Positions 37,140 through 52,634 are shown, counted from the first letter of the stretch. The stretch is DNA of 64,000 nt from Cinclus cinclus (GCF_963662255.1 NC_085052.1:11243807-11307806); one strand, 5' to 3'. Translations and numbers: made by a program. Notes: generated by a model not told the origin, from the sequence alone.

Positions 37140-37400
37140 TAGCCTCAGAGATAAAAGACAGCTTTGATGACAAGGCCTCATTAATTAATCAGATATTAAT
37201 TAGATAATTAATTAGAAACAAGGCCCTTCCCAGGCCCTTTTCTACTTTTATTACTATAGCTAAAAATGCTTCTCTAATGATTCTCTGAAGTAGCTAATCA
37301 TTTTAATTTGCAGTATTTTATAGCAAAAGGGAGTGCTTTGAATGTAGGATTTTGTGAAGCACTTCTAGAAGTTCCATTTAACATCTACGCTATTCTGTGC
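37140..37400. promoter_or_regulatory. Candidate noncoding regulatory block with clustered TAAT/ATTA cores
   Basis: Within 37179..37218 there are overlapping ATTAATTAAT, TATTAATTAG and TAATTAATTAG words, and further TAATGA, TAATCA and TTTAATTTG words follow to about 37310. Such cores are the binding sites of homeodomain proteins, and long introns of neuronal genes in birds often hold conserved enhancers with this composition (known in general). The enhancer role here is inferred only; an AT-rich simple stretch is the alternative. Confidence 0.3.
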
Positions 37401-40400
37401 ATATTTAAACTGGAATTTCTCTTAAATGTGTCTTGAACAAAATGTCAAGAGGACATTATGGAACTGCCTCCTTGCTCAACTCTATATTTTGTGGTAGATG
37501 TGGATGACAAAGGATTCCTTCCAACAACTCAAAAAATAAGCACACTCTGGGTTATACAAACTACCCTGAGAGGAGCTCACCATACCTTTCTAAAAGAGGG
37601 GGACAGGTGACTCAAATCTCTGTTTCCCAGATGGGGATGCACATATTTGTCCACTCATGTCCCCAGGGAAGGTGATTTACCCAAAACTTGCTTCTGACAC
37701 TGTCTGCCTGTTTTGGCATATGTGGTAGGCAGTACTGTGGGGACATTTAGATGAACCTGAGTCATCCCTGAAATAACACAAGGCATGTTAATTTTTCAAA
37801 CCGTCAACAAATCTTTGCAAAACTGATGTAATTAAAAAAAGAGGGCAGTGATAAAGATAGTTTAGTCCAGTTCCTTAGACACAGATATTAAAAATTGCAG
37901 ATAATTCCCAAACCAACTTTTACAGTCAGCCTGCAGCTCCTTCCAGTCCCTAACTGAGCTGACCCCTCTCCCACAAGCCTTATGTCTACCCCTACTTGTG
38001 ACCCACAGAGGTTACTGTCCCCAGCAGCACACCCACACAGTCTGAACATAAATACCACAGAATCCTGCCTGACCTCAGGCAAGGCTCCTCAGCACTCAGT
38101 TTCACATTAAGTTAGCTTCCTGGGGAAAAACTGACTCTTGCTGTACCCAAAAATAAAAAAAAACATGAAGCTCATGAGATGCAGCCACCTGGGACAGTTT
38201 GGGACTGGTAATGAAAGAACCCTCTAGACTCAGGAACACATCTTTACCTCCAGTCACACCATGACTGACAGACTCTGTGTGCTGCTTTTCCAGAACTCAT
38301 AGGACAGCACCAGATCCCCAATTAGTTAAATTGTATTCTATCATTTCTTCACATACAAGTGAAAGAGTAATATTGGCAGATTTACACAAATTTACACAGT
38401 AAAGGTCAGGACCCACTATATCTGTGTATTTCTATAAACATAAAGACTAATAACAACATTAACAAGAGGATGTAATGCATATTGCAAGCAATTTTGCATT
38501 TGTGAGAATTCTGCATTTCTCAAAATCTTCAAAGTTTAAATTTGAGTATGCAAGACAAAGCAATAGGGCAAATTTAGTTTTCTAAAGAAGAAAACAGAAT
38601 TTGGAGCCATAAAAGAATATAAGTCTCAGGCTAATATTGCTCTCAACAGGTATTTTGCAGTGTTCATATTCCCACCACAACAGACTTTGGCACAAGTTGT
38701 CTTTCAGTAGGAGAAATAAATATATAAAACATAAAATCAGCACATTCCTGAGTCCTTCGCAGCTTATCCATTCCAATTACCACTGAAATATCCATGACAG
38801 GATGCAAACCCTCCCAGCCTTTTGAAATAACATTTTTGAGCACCACATAGCAGAGACATCATAATTCACCAGACAGAAGGAGCTTCCAGGCCAGATTATA
38901 GAGCTGACAATGCTCTTCTGTAGGCTGCACCACTTGCTCTGCAGGGTGACCTGGTTACACAACTGGCTCCCTGGACAAGAAGATAGGGTTGCTCTAAATG
39001 CTCCCAAATGCCTCTAGTCCTTTCTCATCCAGACAGCCAGATTATGACACTATATCCTCTCCTAGATCCTCAGAGTGAAGAATTTTGGTTGAGAAATACA
39101 GGGATTTAAGTGCAAAAAACAGAAGACAGCTGTCACCCAGTTTCTATGTTTGTGCAAGTCAGATCAGCAGCTGGATTACACCTCTTCTAAATTCAGTGCT
39201 ACACTGCAGGTATTTCACAGCAGCACTGATTGAGTGCAAGTTTTATTCATTCCTTGAGCACAAGGATTAAAAGCCTTGACTCCAGTTACCACTTTTTCAA
39301 AATGAAGACACTGAGGTCCTAAGTTTGCATCAATACAGATTCTGAAAAAAAGGTAAGCTTGAAGTTTATCATCAAGTTTAATGAATTACTGTGATCCATA
39401 GGGCAGGGGTCCCCCCTTCCCCACCAAACATTTGCCAGCTGTGGGCAGATCAAGAAAGCACAGCTGATCACTCCCACTCTGCCAGAGCCCTAAGACCTTC
39501 ACTGCCTAGTATCTTTCAAACCACCATGTTAGTTCAGGCATAATTTCACCCCAGAAAAGCCTCCTTTTCTTGTCATCTTTTGCACTCAGCCTTCAGAACC
39601 TCATCTAACACAAAACACTTTGCCTTTGGGAGAATAAACCTGTTGGAATATTTTCAGACAGAAGATCAATAAAGTGGGAGCAGCTTGAAAAGTCAATCAG
39701 CATCAGTAAGTCCCCCAGGTGGTAGCTGAGTGATTATCTTTTTAACAAAGGAATAGTAAATGGAACACAAGGAAATTCACATCCCCTTCAAACTCATGAG
39801 GGAAGGTATCTGAGGCTGAGACAAGGACAGAAAAGGAAGCACTGGAAGAGACCAGTCATCTCTCCAGTTTGAAAGGTTGAGTCAAGAAAAAGTCAGAAAG
39901 ATCCAGTTTAAAATTGTTCAAGCTGAGAATTGGCTTGAGTACTACATTGCAGATACTTCCTCTAGATGTTAGAGGAGGAATACTGCTGTTTAGAAACCAA
40001 AACATAGGGATAAATATCGTTATGCTTTTACTCCTAAGTAGTGTGCTGAAAGGTACTTATTCATAAAGTCTTGATGTTTATCTAAATTACTTTTATGAAG
40101 GGCTAAGTACCCTGCATATTATTGATGCAAATGAAAGGAGAAAGCTGTCCATAATCCAAGTCTTTTTCCTAAACACACCATGGATTTACTTTGTCTTTGG
40201 ATTTAATCACACAAAGACTCAAACACAGTCAACCGGCAGACTCAAAGGTTCACTGAAGAAACAACTCTGTTGTACTAAAGGCATTGGAAGGTATCTCGGG
40301 AGACCTGCAGAGTTCCTACTTTGCCACAGGTTTCCTAAGTGGCTTTTACACAGGAGGGCACATTTTGCTGCTGTTCCAACCACCGAGGTTGGAGTATAGC

Positions 40401-43400
40401 ACCTCCCAAGGGTTCACAGAGGAAGACATTTCAAACTGTAAACAGACCCACACGTGGCTGGCCATGGCAGATGGATTGGGCTGTGTGAGGTCCCATGCCC
40501 TGTGCCGTGACAGAGCTCAGAGTCCATCCATGTAGTTGTCTATCCAAGCATTCAAGTCTATGGCTTTATATTTTGGGCCTTTAGCCATGCTTTCCACTTG
40601 AACCTGGATTTCAGTCTAGCTCAGAGTATCAGCCTAGTGATCAACCAACAGTTCATGTTACTGACAGCATTGTCCATGAATCCATGCCTAAAAAAACCCA
40701 AAAAAATTAGACCTAAATTAAATAAATTGTGGAAGATATCTTTAATTGTACTCTAACCCAGCAGGATTAGAGCTCCTGAAAGGTTTTAAAGATGTGGCAC
40801 TTACATTCTTCCAGTGATTTTACTTAGACCAGGAAAGAACTGGCTTTTTCTTTTCCTTCATTCTATTCAACCTGATATTTCAAAAGCCAATGACAAAATG
40901 AAGCATGATATTACACTCCTGGAAGGTACCTTTAAGTCCCCCACGGATAATGTCAGCATAAAGGGTTGCTCATCTTTTAGCAGGTATATTGCAATAGCCT
41001 GTGATTAATTAGGAAATAGTGGCAACTCATCATTGGCCATTTCCTTATCCCTTTTAGCTGTCTTACCAGAAGGCACATGGTTTGTTTTAACATCAGCTTT
41101 AACATTCTGGAAACAAATCTTCCTGCAGGCTGAATAGGAATGCTCTGATATTAACCCCCCTGCAGTAAGTAGGGGTCTGATCAAATACCTGGTGTGGTGA
41201 GAGGCAGTTGTGCCCTTTTCTGTGCACACCTCTGCAGGTTTTACTCTGAGGACCATGGAGAAAATGAAATATGGGTACAAAAGAGGGGGATTCACATGTT
41301 GCTATAATTGCTAGCATAAGCATTTAGTCATGGCTGATAGGTCAGTGAGCAGTGCATGGACACCCTGAGCATAAGAACGTGTAGGAAAAGTGGTTCATCT
41401 CTGCAGTTTATTCCAAAGAATCAGGGCAGTGATGGGTGGTCAGTGGCTTTGTTCCTTCAAAGGGTCTCTCTGAGGGTATCTGGACAAGAAACCTGATGGA
41501 TTCACACCACTGCCTTGAGTATGCTGCAGACTGCTCATGCTCTAACATTAGGCTCTCAGCTATTATATGTCCAAAAGCAACTACTCATCCCATCCAAAAC
41601 TGGAAGCCTCAATACAGTACAGCATGTTCCTCAGAACATCCTGCATCATCCACTTTTAAATAAGCACCACAGTGAATCTGCATCACTTAGACAGTTGAAA
41701 ATAGAAACCCGTGAGAGGATCTCCCACTACAGGAAATCTGCTGATCTTAAGCTTCCCCCAATTCATCTCCCCCATCCCTCCCTCTTCCAATACCTCTTTA
41801 ACCCCTCTAGTGTGTGCCTGTATTAATCACACTCCATGCAGACAAAAAAATCTTTCCCCCAGAGTCCATTTTAGACACAAATATTTATTTGTCCTTGACT
41901 CAGACGCAAGAGAATAGGTCTGTGTTAACGAGCTACAATCATGGATCAATAAAGTTCATACTGAGCTTTAAGTGCAGTGATTACTGAAAGAGGGAATGCA
42001 GAAAGAGATATAACATAATGTACATATGCATCATGTACTATTACACAGCTGCTAAGCTTTAAAACAATGTGTTTGTAATAATCAAAGCAGCGTGGTGAAA
42101 TAGCAGCTGTCTTTTCAAGCCAACTGTAACAGCACATTGGGAGTGCTTTCTAAAGGGGTTATTTCTTTGTCCATACTTTACACAACTGATGCTGAAAAGA
42201 GAGAAAATAAATAATGATGGGGTTTTGCTACAAGTCATTATTTTGCAAAGATTGCACTTTAATAGCTCTGGTACACAAAGTTTTTCATTAATTGTTCTCC
42301 CTTCCTCGTGGATAAGGGCATATGATAAACATGGGTTTCTTTAACCCCCACCTTCTCGCCATCTCTTTATTTTTTTGCATCTCATTCTGCCACCACTTAT
42401 CAGTGTCCCCACAGCAAAAACGGGGAAAATATTAAATGCATTTCCAGGAATTCTATCTCATCCTTAATGACACCATCAATAATTGCTGTCACAAGCTAAT
42501 ATCATAGTTGCAACCTTACAAGGAAGATAAAGAGGTAGGGTTTTTCACACTGAGGTTTCTAGACAGGCTCTAAATGGGATTTTGCTACATGCTTTGAAAT
42601 GCCTCATGGATAGCCCAGTGGGAACTGAAAGCAGGTTGAATCCACACAAGGGAGTACTAAACCTCGGGCTGACCTATGAACATCCTGGAATGATGCTGGA
42701 CCCAGAAATCAGGATGTAAACAAATACAGCAAATGCTGTCCTTACAGCAAGGCACCTTTGGACACCAGGATACCCTCAGGCCGATGCTTCTTCATTCTTG
42801 AAACAGATTCCAGTCATGGCCATTCAGCAGGACCCAGATGTCCTTTGGTCCCTATGCCAGAGTGCAGGTAAGACCTTGTCATCACAATAGGCACACCAGT
42901 AAAGGAATTTATTCGCCAGGATGCTTTAAAAAACATAAAACATGGAATGCGTCCTAGTTGAAACCTCTGACTGGTGAGCTGAGCAACTTCTCTTCACATA
43001 TGGGCAGCCTGGGGACCTTGGCACAACCTGCACCCCACACAGACCTGCCTCACACCACTAATCTGCAGAAGAGCAGTTTCCTGAGAACTTCTTGTGAACA
43101 TGCTGAAGGGCAGACACTGACAACCATCATGCATTGGCACATCAAGCCACGAACAGGCCAGTTATTTGAGTGATTCTCTGCACACTCCTAAGTGCATCCA
43201 GGTATGTCCTTCAGACTTGAGCAGAGAGGGAGACAGGATTACAACTGCCAGACTGAACTTCAGCTGGGAGGTAGCAACTCCAAAGCCCAGATGTCTGGAG
43301 TCACTATGACTTCTCAGGTGACTGAATTATTAATTCCCAAATAGATTTTAGTATACTAATCAATAGAAAACAGAGGGAAAATCATGCTGGCAAATTACCA

Positions 43401-46400
43401 TTAATTTTGCACACTGGAATCTCCATGTAATTAACACTTAGTATGGCACGCTTCCACTTCTGGTTGCAACTCCTGAGAAAACTCTTATCAAGAGCTTTGC
43501 CTGACAGTGTTTCAGTTCTATTCCAACAATGAAGATACTCCCTCTGCTTCTCCTTACTGCTCGGCAGCAAACACAGTTCAGACCCCCCCTCCTGAACAGT
43601 CTAAGTGATGCAGACCCTCTTCCCAATTTGGTTAGAAACTTTACCCTGCTTTTGTTTAATCTATGCCACCAGCCAAATACATCATTCAATAAGAACAGCC
43701 CAAAAATGAGTCATTAGTCATAGACTGTAGTGCTTCAGTATCATAAACACACTGTCAAGAAGTGTCTGAAACTGGCAGAGGGAAATTGGAGTTTAATTTT
43801 TTTCTTTCCTTGAAACACAATGATTTGGTCCACCTTTCAAAAGAGGTTAGAAAATTAAAGAAAAAGGCAGCAAATGTGACAGCAAAGTCTATACCATGGA
43901 TCTCCTCAGTTCCCTGCACTGAACCCAAGAGCACAGTTTCAGAGGTGTCAGAGTTTGTTATTCTGGAACTGTTTAGACCCCACCACATGACAGTCTAGTC
44001 CAAGTTCATGCCAGTGCAGTCAGCTCCAAGAGTCAGAGCCTCTAAGCAAGAGCAGATACAAGGAGTGATTTGCTCCAGACTAGAGAACTGTGAAATATTT
44101 TTCCAATGTCAGTGTCTCACTCTAAGCAGGACAGAAAGAGTAGATCTTATCATTCCAACATGAAAAGAAGTGGAAAGGTACACTACAATAATTTCATCAA
44201 AAATAATTGCTTTTTGCCTACACAAACTAAGATTTTCTGCACTGCATTACCTTCCCCAGACCAGTGTACATGCAACGCAAATCAACCTTTGAGCAGCATT
44301 TGTACTACAATAATAACTTGGAAGAACTTGCTTAATATCAGAAGACTTATTGGAGCAGATGAATGGCTCTGACATGTTATCCATGGGATAGAAATTCAAT
44401 TAAAAACTGCAAGTGGCACAGAAGTGGTAGTTATTGTTCAACATGTATCATGGGACCTTTGCTGAAATACAGCTATTAGCTGTACTGGTTGAGAAATTCT
44501 GGGGGTTTTTTTATGGCAATCTGTTAGCTTATAGAAAGTTAAATTAATAAAAACACAGAATCATTCTCATGTTACAAGAGCAGAGCAAAGCCAAGGACTA
44601 GTAGCATATTTTTAATTATGGATTAAGTGCATTATGCCAAGGAAATTAGAGATATCACAAATATAATAAAAATGAAAGATTGTCTGGCTCTTGTGCTGAT
44701 GACATGCTGGTTTGACAAGGCAGCGCATGCTGGTTTGCCCATCCATACCTCTCCAGGATGTTAATAATTATTCCTAATCCTAGCATCTACATTCATGAAG
44801 TGTTCAGCCCTCAGTGAGATAGACTTGCATGAGAAAGTTACTTCCTTGCCTGTTAGCAGCATCCCAAACTCATCTTGTCTTGTGGAGTTTGTTTTGCCCC
44901 CAAAGAACAAGAATTAAAAGGATGGGAGGATGTTCTTTGGTTTTTAAGTTAGGTGGAGGGCAGAACTCAGTGAGAAGTAACTCCCTAAGGTCATACAACT
45001 TTTGCCAAGTCACAAAGATGGGATAGGCAGGAATCCCCAGATGAAAGTTTGGCTTCCTGACATAATTTCTTACAGTGGACTGAAGCTGAACCCATATTCC
45101 CAAATATGTGTCTATCTTGCCTCTCTCAAGCAGAGAACATAAATTCTTAATCTCCCTTTTCTTTCCTTTTGCAGGAATACTGTTGCTGCTTATTTATGAG
45201 GAAGAACAATTATAAATTCCTTCCTTCAAATGGAATATCAATCCTTGTAAGAATAACCTTCCACAGATGGCAAAGTTTACTGTCACAATGTTGTTTTTCC
45301 CACCAGGAGCTACATGCATCATGCCACTCAAAATTAACAGCAGCTTAAAACACTCATCTGTAATAACATGTGACAGATGCCACTTTTTTAAAACCCCAAA
45401 TGGAACTAGGAAACTCAAACTAGACACTTGGATCTGTCTGGTTTGACAAAACTAGTTCAGGGTACACCTGTCTTGGACTGAGCACATCCTAGTTACTGGT
45501 AGCAGATATGAGCAGAGTGCAAAGGGAACTAGTAAATGGTGTGGCTACTCAGCAAGTAGCTCTTCTGCCTCCAGAGAATTAAGGGGTTATTCTGGTATAC
45601 CAGACTGTTTTTTCATGCAGAGTTGAGGATTTTAGCAACCAGCCTTTGAACAGAGATTTCAGTTTTTCCCAAGAGCTGTGTTTATAGCCTGTGCTGTGTA
45701 AACACAATGGCCTTTGCTCGAGGGAATGACCTATCAGAGGATGCCATGTTTCCCTGGTACAACAACTCTTCAAGTCTAGTGCCACAGAAATACTGCAGAG
45801 GGCAGGGAGTTTGGGAGAATGAAAGGCTCTCTGCTCCCTGTCCTTCCACACAGCTTCACAGATGGATTGTGTTGGGGGGGAAGAATAAGAAGGTTACCAG
45901 ACAGGCTTTCAAAGAGAGATCTCTGGAGGCACCAGATTGAGACAATCCATGGCAAAGGGCTACACTGTGCTGAGATAAGGGGATGTGTTAAAACATCAGG
46001 GCAATACAGAGAGCTTCCACATGTGGTTTTGTCAGCAGCCACAAACCCAGCCACAAACATTTCCTCAGTTTTATTTTTTCCTCTGTTTTAAGTGTTATTA
46101 CCTCTGGCTGGAAACACACACACTAGCATCATGAAAGCATAGTGTCAAATCCTCTGCTTCAGTTTCCCACTGAAGAAAAATGAAGAGATGAACATAGAGA
46201 TACATCCAATTCATCTTTGCAGAAAGCATCATCTGAGCTTATTTACATAAACAAAATAGCCAGTGTGACCAACAAGAGCCAATAAGCATAGAAAAAGAAA
46301 ACAAAGCCACAAAACATCCACTTCCCTGGGTTACATTCAGATCTGATACAGGTACTTAGCTGAAGAATCATAACTTCCATTTCAAAAGCATAAAAAGAGC

Positions 46401-47209
46401 TATTTGACCACCTGCTGCCCAAGGTTGCCAGGACACTGGTCTATACATAAGCCACAAAGAGAAATCATCACACTTCTACTCCAGGTGAGTAGCAGTGGTA
46501 TGAACAGTGTGGCCCTGCATTCCCAGACAGAAGTGTGTCTCACTTTCACTGCAGCTCCAGGACCAGCAACAGCAGGAGGGTCTGCACAAGCTTCCTGGGC
46601 ATCCTCAGTGTGAGCACAAACAAACCAGCAGCCTGCTTGTCATCATCAGCCACCACCAACCACTCTCCACTTCTACCATGTCTGTTTGGCAGCATTCTAA
46701 CCAAGAAAAAGAAAATAAATCCTTCCCTTGCTCATGCCACATGCTCACCTCACTTTCAATCCCCAGACATTGATAGAAAGGATTAAAGTGAGTGCTGCTT
46801 AAAGTAAAAGGATATAGGATTCAAAACCAATTACCAAAGCATAATTTTGCTCAGATGGGCATGCTAAAAATAATTACTATCCATAAGATGAATGCTTGTT
46901 GGAGAAACATTACAGAAGACTGCATAATTAAATATTGCAACTGATCCTCATTCATCTACTGAGCAATTCACATTTAAAAGCTCACCTGCACGTATTTGGG
47001 CAAAAACCACTTGGGAGTTTTCATGGCAGTTGGAAGTTTGGAGAAAAGGAAAAACAAGAAAATAAAACAGCAGGAAAAGTAATCAGCTTGTCACCAGAAG
47101 AAAAATATAGAGGGAACAGTAAAATCCTGCTCTGGGCATTATTTGCCCTTTAAAATAATAACCTTTGAGAGAAGTGAAAACATCTTTGATGTCAGCTTAC
47201 ACTTGGTCC

Positions 47210-47226
47210 AAAAAAAAAAAAAAAAA
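47210..47226. repeat. A17 homopolymer
   Basis: An uninterrupted A run of 17. No retrogene or LINE body was recognised upstream of it. Confidence 0.8.
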
Positions 47227-49093
47227 TTGTTTTCTAGATGCAGAAGCAAAAGAGGGCACACTGCCAGGCAGGGCTCTTTCTCTTTCAAGATGCTCCCTGC
47301 AGGATCCGTGGACTGGAGAAAAGCAACAAAAGCAATCAGGCACCACATCCCAACAGCTCCCACATGGCACCAACCTTCCCCTACCCACTCAGTCAAGGGA
47401 CAGCTGACAAGTGCCCTCAGCATGTGCCAGGCACCATAAAGCCCTGCCAGCCCAGCACCAAGCTCTTCCATTGACATGTGTCACCCAAAGCTACTTACAC
47501 CCCAGCTCTCCTCTCCATGGATATTCCTTGAAAACTTTGCCATGTGGGGTTTTCACAGAATTGTGTTGCCCTGGCTCCTGATAACTACACCATGCTGCCA
47601 AACAGGTGAGCTAGAATCCAGAGAAGGATCTACAGCAGCAAAACAAGATGCAGAAACCCACCTTCTTATTGACTGTGGTCCCAGGTCACAACAGATCTCC
47701 TAGAGAAACTGCTCACTCTAGATTTTATTACTATTTTCCAAACATGCATTCAATTTCCAGCCATCATTTTTCAGGTGTTTGAAAGATGCAAGTATGAATG
47801 CTTGGTTGGGAGATATTTGCATTAATAAATATTCCCATTTAAAAATACATACTGAGTCCCAATGAGAATATCAGAACAGCAATGTTCATTTTATTAAGTG
47901 ATTTATACAAATACTATCAGTAGCTGAACAGGACAAATATCTACTTCATCCCATAAATAAAATATTCATCCAACTTCTCCCTTAGTGGGGAAAAAAAAAA
48001 AAAGGCATCTTTACAATTTGGAGACCAGATTAATATCCATGGGTAACATTGCCTGTGCAGAAAAAGAGGAATATATAAAAGGAAAGATTTTCAAAGACAC
48101 CTACCTAATACAGATGTCCAATTAAACTTAATGAGAGTTGATCTTCAGCTTAAGTATGCAGTATTGACGACCTAATCAAAACACACTAAATTTTCGTACA
48201 TCTATCTTCTGAAACATCTTCCTTCTTAAAATCCATTTTTACTTCGTCCCTAAGAGATTAATTTTCTCAGCAGCACCTTCCCTACAACTCTCTGATCTTG
48301 CATGTGAACCCCCCAACCAGCCAAACAACTTTAGCAATAAACACTGAACACCAAACATGCAAAAAGTTTTTACTGATGACAACCAGTTAAAGAAGCAGAG
48401 GCTGTCCTCTGAAAACTCTCAGTCACTGGAGTGTGACAGCATTAAATCCTTGCAGGCAATATCTGAAAAATAGGGCTGTCATGCACCCAGCCTGAGGTTT
48501 GGATACAGAGGCGAGGCTCTGGGTGCTTTGCACAACAAATGGTTTTGATAAGTCCATGTTTAACTCAAGTCTAGAAAAAAATATAGGTACAGACAAGCAT
48601 GGTCCTTAAGATTCCTGACATTTATACTAATAATGCAACAGCTTCCATTTCCACAATAACCTGAACGCAAGGACTTACACATTCCTCGAGTGAATGAGCA
48701 TGACCATCTCCAAATTGCCATACAGAAACCTCAGCTTCCTTCCTGAACTTTGCTCCCACCTGAAGAGTTTCATCATTCTATACCAACTGCAAGAGTCCAG
48801 AGATGAGGCATTCAGACACCATTTCCAGTGAACTTGCTTTAACTTGAATAACCAGTGTAAATAGATGTGCACTGAAATGTAAAGCTTTCCATGCTAAAGG
48901 AAGATCTTCAGGTGGTGGGGAAAACCTCCAAATCTCCCTCATGGAGGACTTTGAAAGCACCTGTAAAGACTTCTGAGCTGCTGAACCCCAAACCTTTCAA
49001 TTCAACCCCAAGGCAGGAGAAGGTCACAGTCACAAGGTCTTAAAAATTCAAACATGGTCAAGTCTGTTACAAAAGATTAGTACCACAAAAGAA

Positions 49094-49104
49094 GGGGGGG
49101 GGGG
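49094..49104. repeat. G11 homopolymer
   Basis: Eleven G in a row in otherwise AT-rich intron sequence. Confidence 0.85.
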
Positions 49105-52100
49105 AAGTATATTTGCAATATAAGTTTTTGACAGAAAGAAAAACATCAGCACAATTCAATAAACACTCCATTGGATTCACTTTCCTATCCTACATGAGGT
49201 CTGGTTAAATGACATTATGTGAAGAACACTGTCTACGTTTTGTCTATAAAATGCATTTGGAACCGTCTCTACCCTTTAACACATCTCTTCTTCTAGATTA
49301 GGTACTTCAACACAAAGAAATCCAAAACCACTGAAAGCAAGCTTCTGTTAAAAAAAAAAACACCATCACCCTGACTGCTGTATAACCTATGGTTTTCAAG
49401 GAAGAAACTTTAAATATTTTCTTCCTAAAATCCATCTATATATAACACTGGGAAAATTATACTTAGACAAACAAATCTGAGTCAGATCTTAGCTATGCTG
49501 AGTTAGGGATCCCCAATGAATCCAGCAGATTTATTCTCAATTAAAAATCAGTTTTTAATCATATTGTGAAATTAATAACAAGAATTTGGGCAAAATTCAA
49601 AGAGTAAATAGAATTAAGTGTTCCATGGTGAAGCCTACTCTTTGTGGGTGAGACTTAAAATAATTAGACATACAATTTGGCAAAGAAAGGATGGGGAGCT
49701 ATTAGTAATCATCAGAATGTGAAAGGTCTTGAAGCTTGTTCCAATTCCTGTTGGATTCAGACAGAAAAAAAAATTAATCCTATTTACCTCTTCAAAATGG
49801 ATGCAAGAACTGAAACTAAAAAACCTGAAATATTAGGCCAAATGTCACTAAAGTCCTGTAACTTGCAGAATCCTCAGTAGTGTCCATTGGAGATACTTCA
49901 GCAAAATGTCTAGATAGACTAAGAAATTGAAACAGCTCTGTCTTGTCAGATAGAAAATTTAAGTTTGGGACAGCTCTGGCACTCAAAATAAGGAACTGGC
50001 TGCCAAACAGAGTGACAGAAATGTCACTGTTTAAACCAACAAAATGCAATTGGTCACATTAGACCCGTGCAGCAGAAAGAGAGCACAAACTTGCAGGGAA
50101 GACATTGTTCTCTGCAGAGCAATTTGTCAAGCTGGGCTCTCATTTGGCCTCTCCCTCAGCATGCAGTACCAGAGACACCAGCCCCAGAATTCTCTTCCAT
50201 GCCACAGCAGTCAGCCACAAACACCCCAGCCCCACTGTGTTATTTCAGCAAAGTGAATGGAAGTGAGGGACATCCCACGATTTCCTTCATAAAAACCGAC
50301 TCTAATGGAAAAACTTCATGTTTGCAGAACGTAAACAGAGATTTCATAGCACCAAGTCTTCATTTTTATCACATCAGATAGCTCTTTCTTTCTAAAGAGA
50401 ACTCTGAGGAAAGATAACTAAAGGTTGTTAAGTCCTGCTGCAGCTTTGGATTTATGATGGAAAACCATTTATTTTCCTAAACCACTCGCAACAAATGTTG
50501 CTAGGCAGAAAAAGCCAATAGAAACACTTGTAAATGCTCTATTGAGAGGCAGAAAAGTAGAAGGTGACAAATGCTGAAATGACCAGATGAGGTCTTAATT
50601 TTAAAACACTATAAACAACATAACAAGTATTTAATGGCAGGGAATCAAAGACAGCTTTTTCTCCTTAATGCAGGGGGATCTGCAATGTAATACAAATAGA
50701 AACTGTGCTTTATTTTGTGCAGTGAGCATCTTTCCACTGCACCTGAAAATACCTGAGAGAAGTAAATACTACACTTGCAAGCCTAAAATAAAACATTCCA
50801 GTCTAGGAAGATAAACTAAAACATATAAAAAGAAGAGCACTATTTTCAGGTAACTAATAACATGAAGAAACACAAGCCAGTTGTTCCAAAATGTGGAGCT
50901 TTTTTTTTTTTTTTTGTGCCAGAACAATCAGACTAGCCAAGACCGTATCTTTAGAAAATACTGTATTGGTTCCTGCAGCAGAAAAGCTGCATGCTTTATC
51001 TGTACTCTCCTGATCTTATAGCCACAGCAAATAAAATCCTCCAACATTATTCTGCTGTGCACCACCTCCTATTTCAGAAGAACAAAGCCATAGAATTACG
51101 ATTTTTCTTTTCTTTTGAGCCAGGAGGAACTTGTGCAGGGGAAACAATCAAGAAGGAGCTGAGCATCTCACCCAATTTTCATGAGAGCACAGTGCCTTCA
51201 ACCCTACAGCTACCCTTATTCCAGCCAAGGCACACAGGACCTTCATGTGCAGGGGTCCTCTGATTGTACCTGCTATTCAATGTACAGAGCACCTGCATTC
51301 CCAGCTGGTGATGAGGAGCTGGGGCCACTGAGCACTATTTGCTGTTTGATGACAGCTCCCAGGTGATGCAAAAGCTGGTGGAGGTTGCACCCAGGTTGCA
51401 GAGGCACCCAGAGAGCACAGGAGCCAGCAGGCTCACAGCAGTAATGGATCCAAGAGCACAGCAACAAAGGGATGCACCCATGCTGGTGGGTCAGCCTGGT
51501 CCCCTCTGTCCAGCCTCAGGGCTGGCTGCATCCAAGATGCCTCCAACATGGAATCTTAATAATCTATCTCACAGCAGCACCAAGCTCAAGTAAAGATTCT
51601 CCTTTCCCTCAGGCACCAGCCACATCCAAGATCCACAAAGAACCTGAGTATCTGTCTGCCCCCTCCAGAGACAGACTAATCACTCATGAAGCCTTTGGCA
51701 GAGTTGAAAAGGAAGAAAACCTTCTCAGTCCTGTCTCAAGAAGAAAAATTCCCTCTTTCAAGGGTCTTTTAAAGATTAAAAAAAAAATCCCAAGAGAAAA
51801 AAAAGACATGCACATGAATGAGCCAGTGCTTCATTTCATCCCCCTGAATTTTTTTGCCCTCAGCTCTTTTTGCAAATAATTATAGCATCATGAAAGGGAA
51901 AGTGAGGAACAAAGAGCTCCAATGCTTGGTTTTCATCATCCAGGAATCATGACTACAGTTTGAAATTTCACAGGTGCTGAGGCTCTCAGATACATAGCAA
52001 ACCAGCCTTTCAGCATCACTAAATTTGGCCAACTTAGCCCAGAGTCCATTTGCTGTAGCATCAAAAATGAAATTAAGTTCTAGTAGCAATGCAAATCACA

Positions 52101-52601
52101 TCACATAATTGAAGGACTATAAGTATTAGTGAAGACTGACTATGTTTCCAGCCAAGAAGCAATACTTCAAACTACACTGGGGACTCAATGCAGAAATTAT
52201 TGAGTAAGATTCTCTGGACTGCACTATACAATTAGATTATTATCATTACTTCTTGTCCATGCTTTAAATCTATGAATCTGAGGACGTGCAGAGCTGCACT
52301 TCTACAAAGAGCACCTTTCCGAGAATTGTCTTCCCACATTATAAACTGGAACATGAGAAATGTGAGGACACTGGATTTGTTACCATTTGTCAGGAGAAGC
52401 ATCGCTCAAACAGGAATCATTAGAGTAGAAAAACCTGCTGCATTATGGAAAACAACTGGTTATTAAATAGGATGTGAGCATCTGCTTGGGAAAGTAGAGG
52501 GCCTTTCCATTCAGCCCAGAGAAGCACAAAGAGCTAAAACCTGATAAACTCAGGCTAGACAAGCATGGGTAAGAAGGTATTTTGTTCTATTTTGGGTGTT
52601 T

Positions 52602-52634
52602 AAAAAAAAAAACAACAACAACAACAAAAAAAAC
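52602..52634. repeat. A-rich tract with CAA units
   Basis: An A run is followed by about five CAA units and a second A run. Confidence 0.8.

Noticed and set aside
42180..42520. AT-rich stretch considered as a further conserved noncoding block
   Set aside because: Few clustered motifs compared with 37140..37400 and 56440..56600; nothing distinguishes it from ordinary intron without alignment data.
47161..47480. A17 run with neighbouring frames, considered as a processed pseudogene tail
   Set aside because: No recognisable gene body next to the A run, and no target-site duplication seen.
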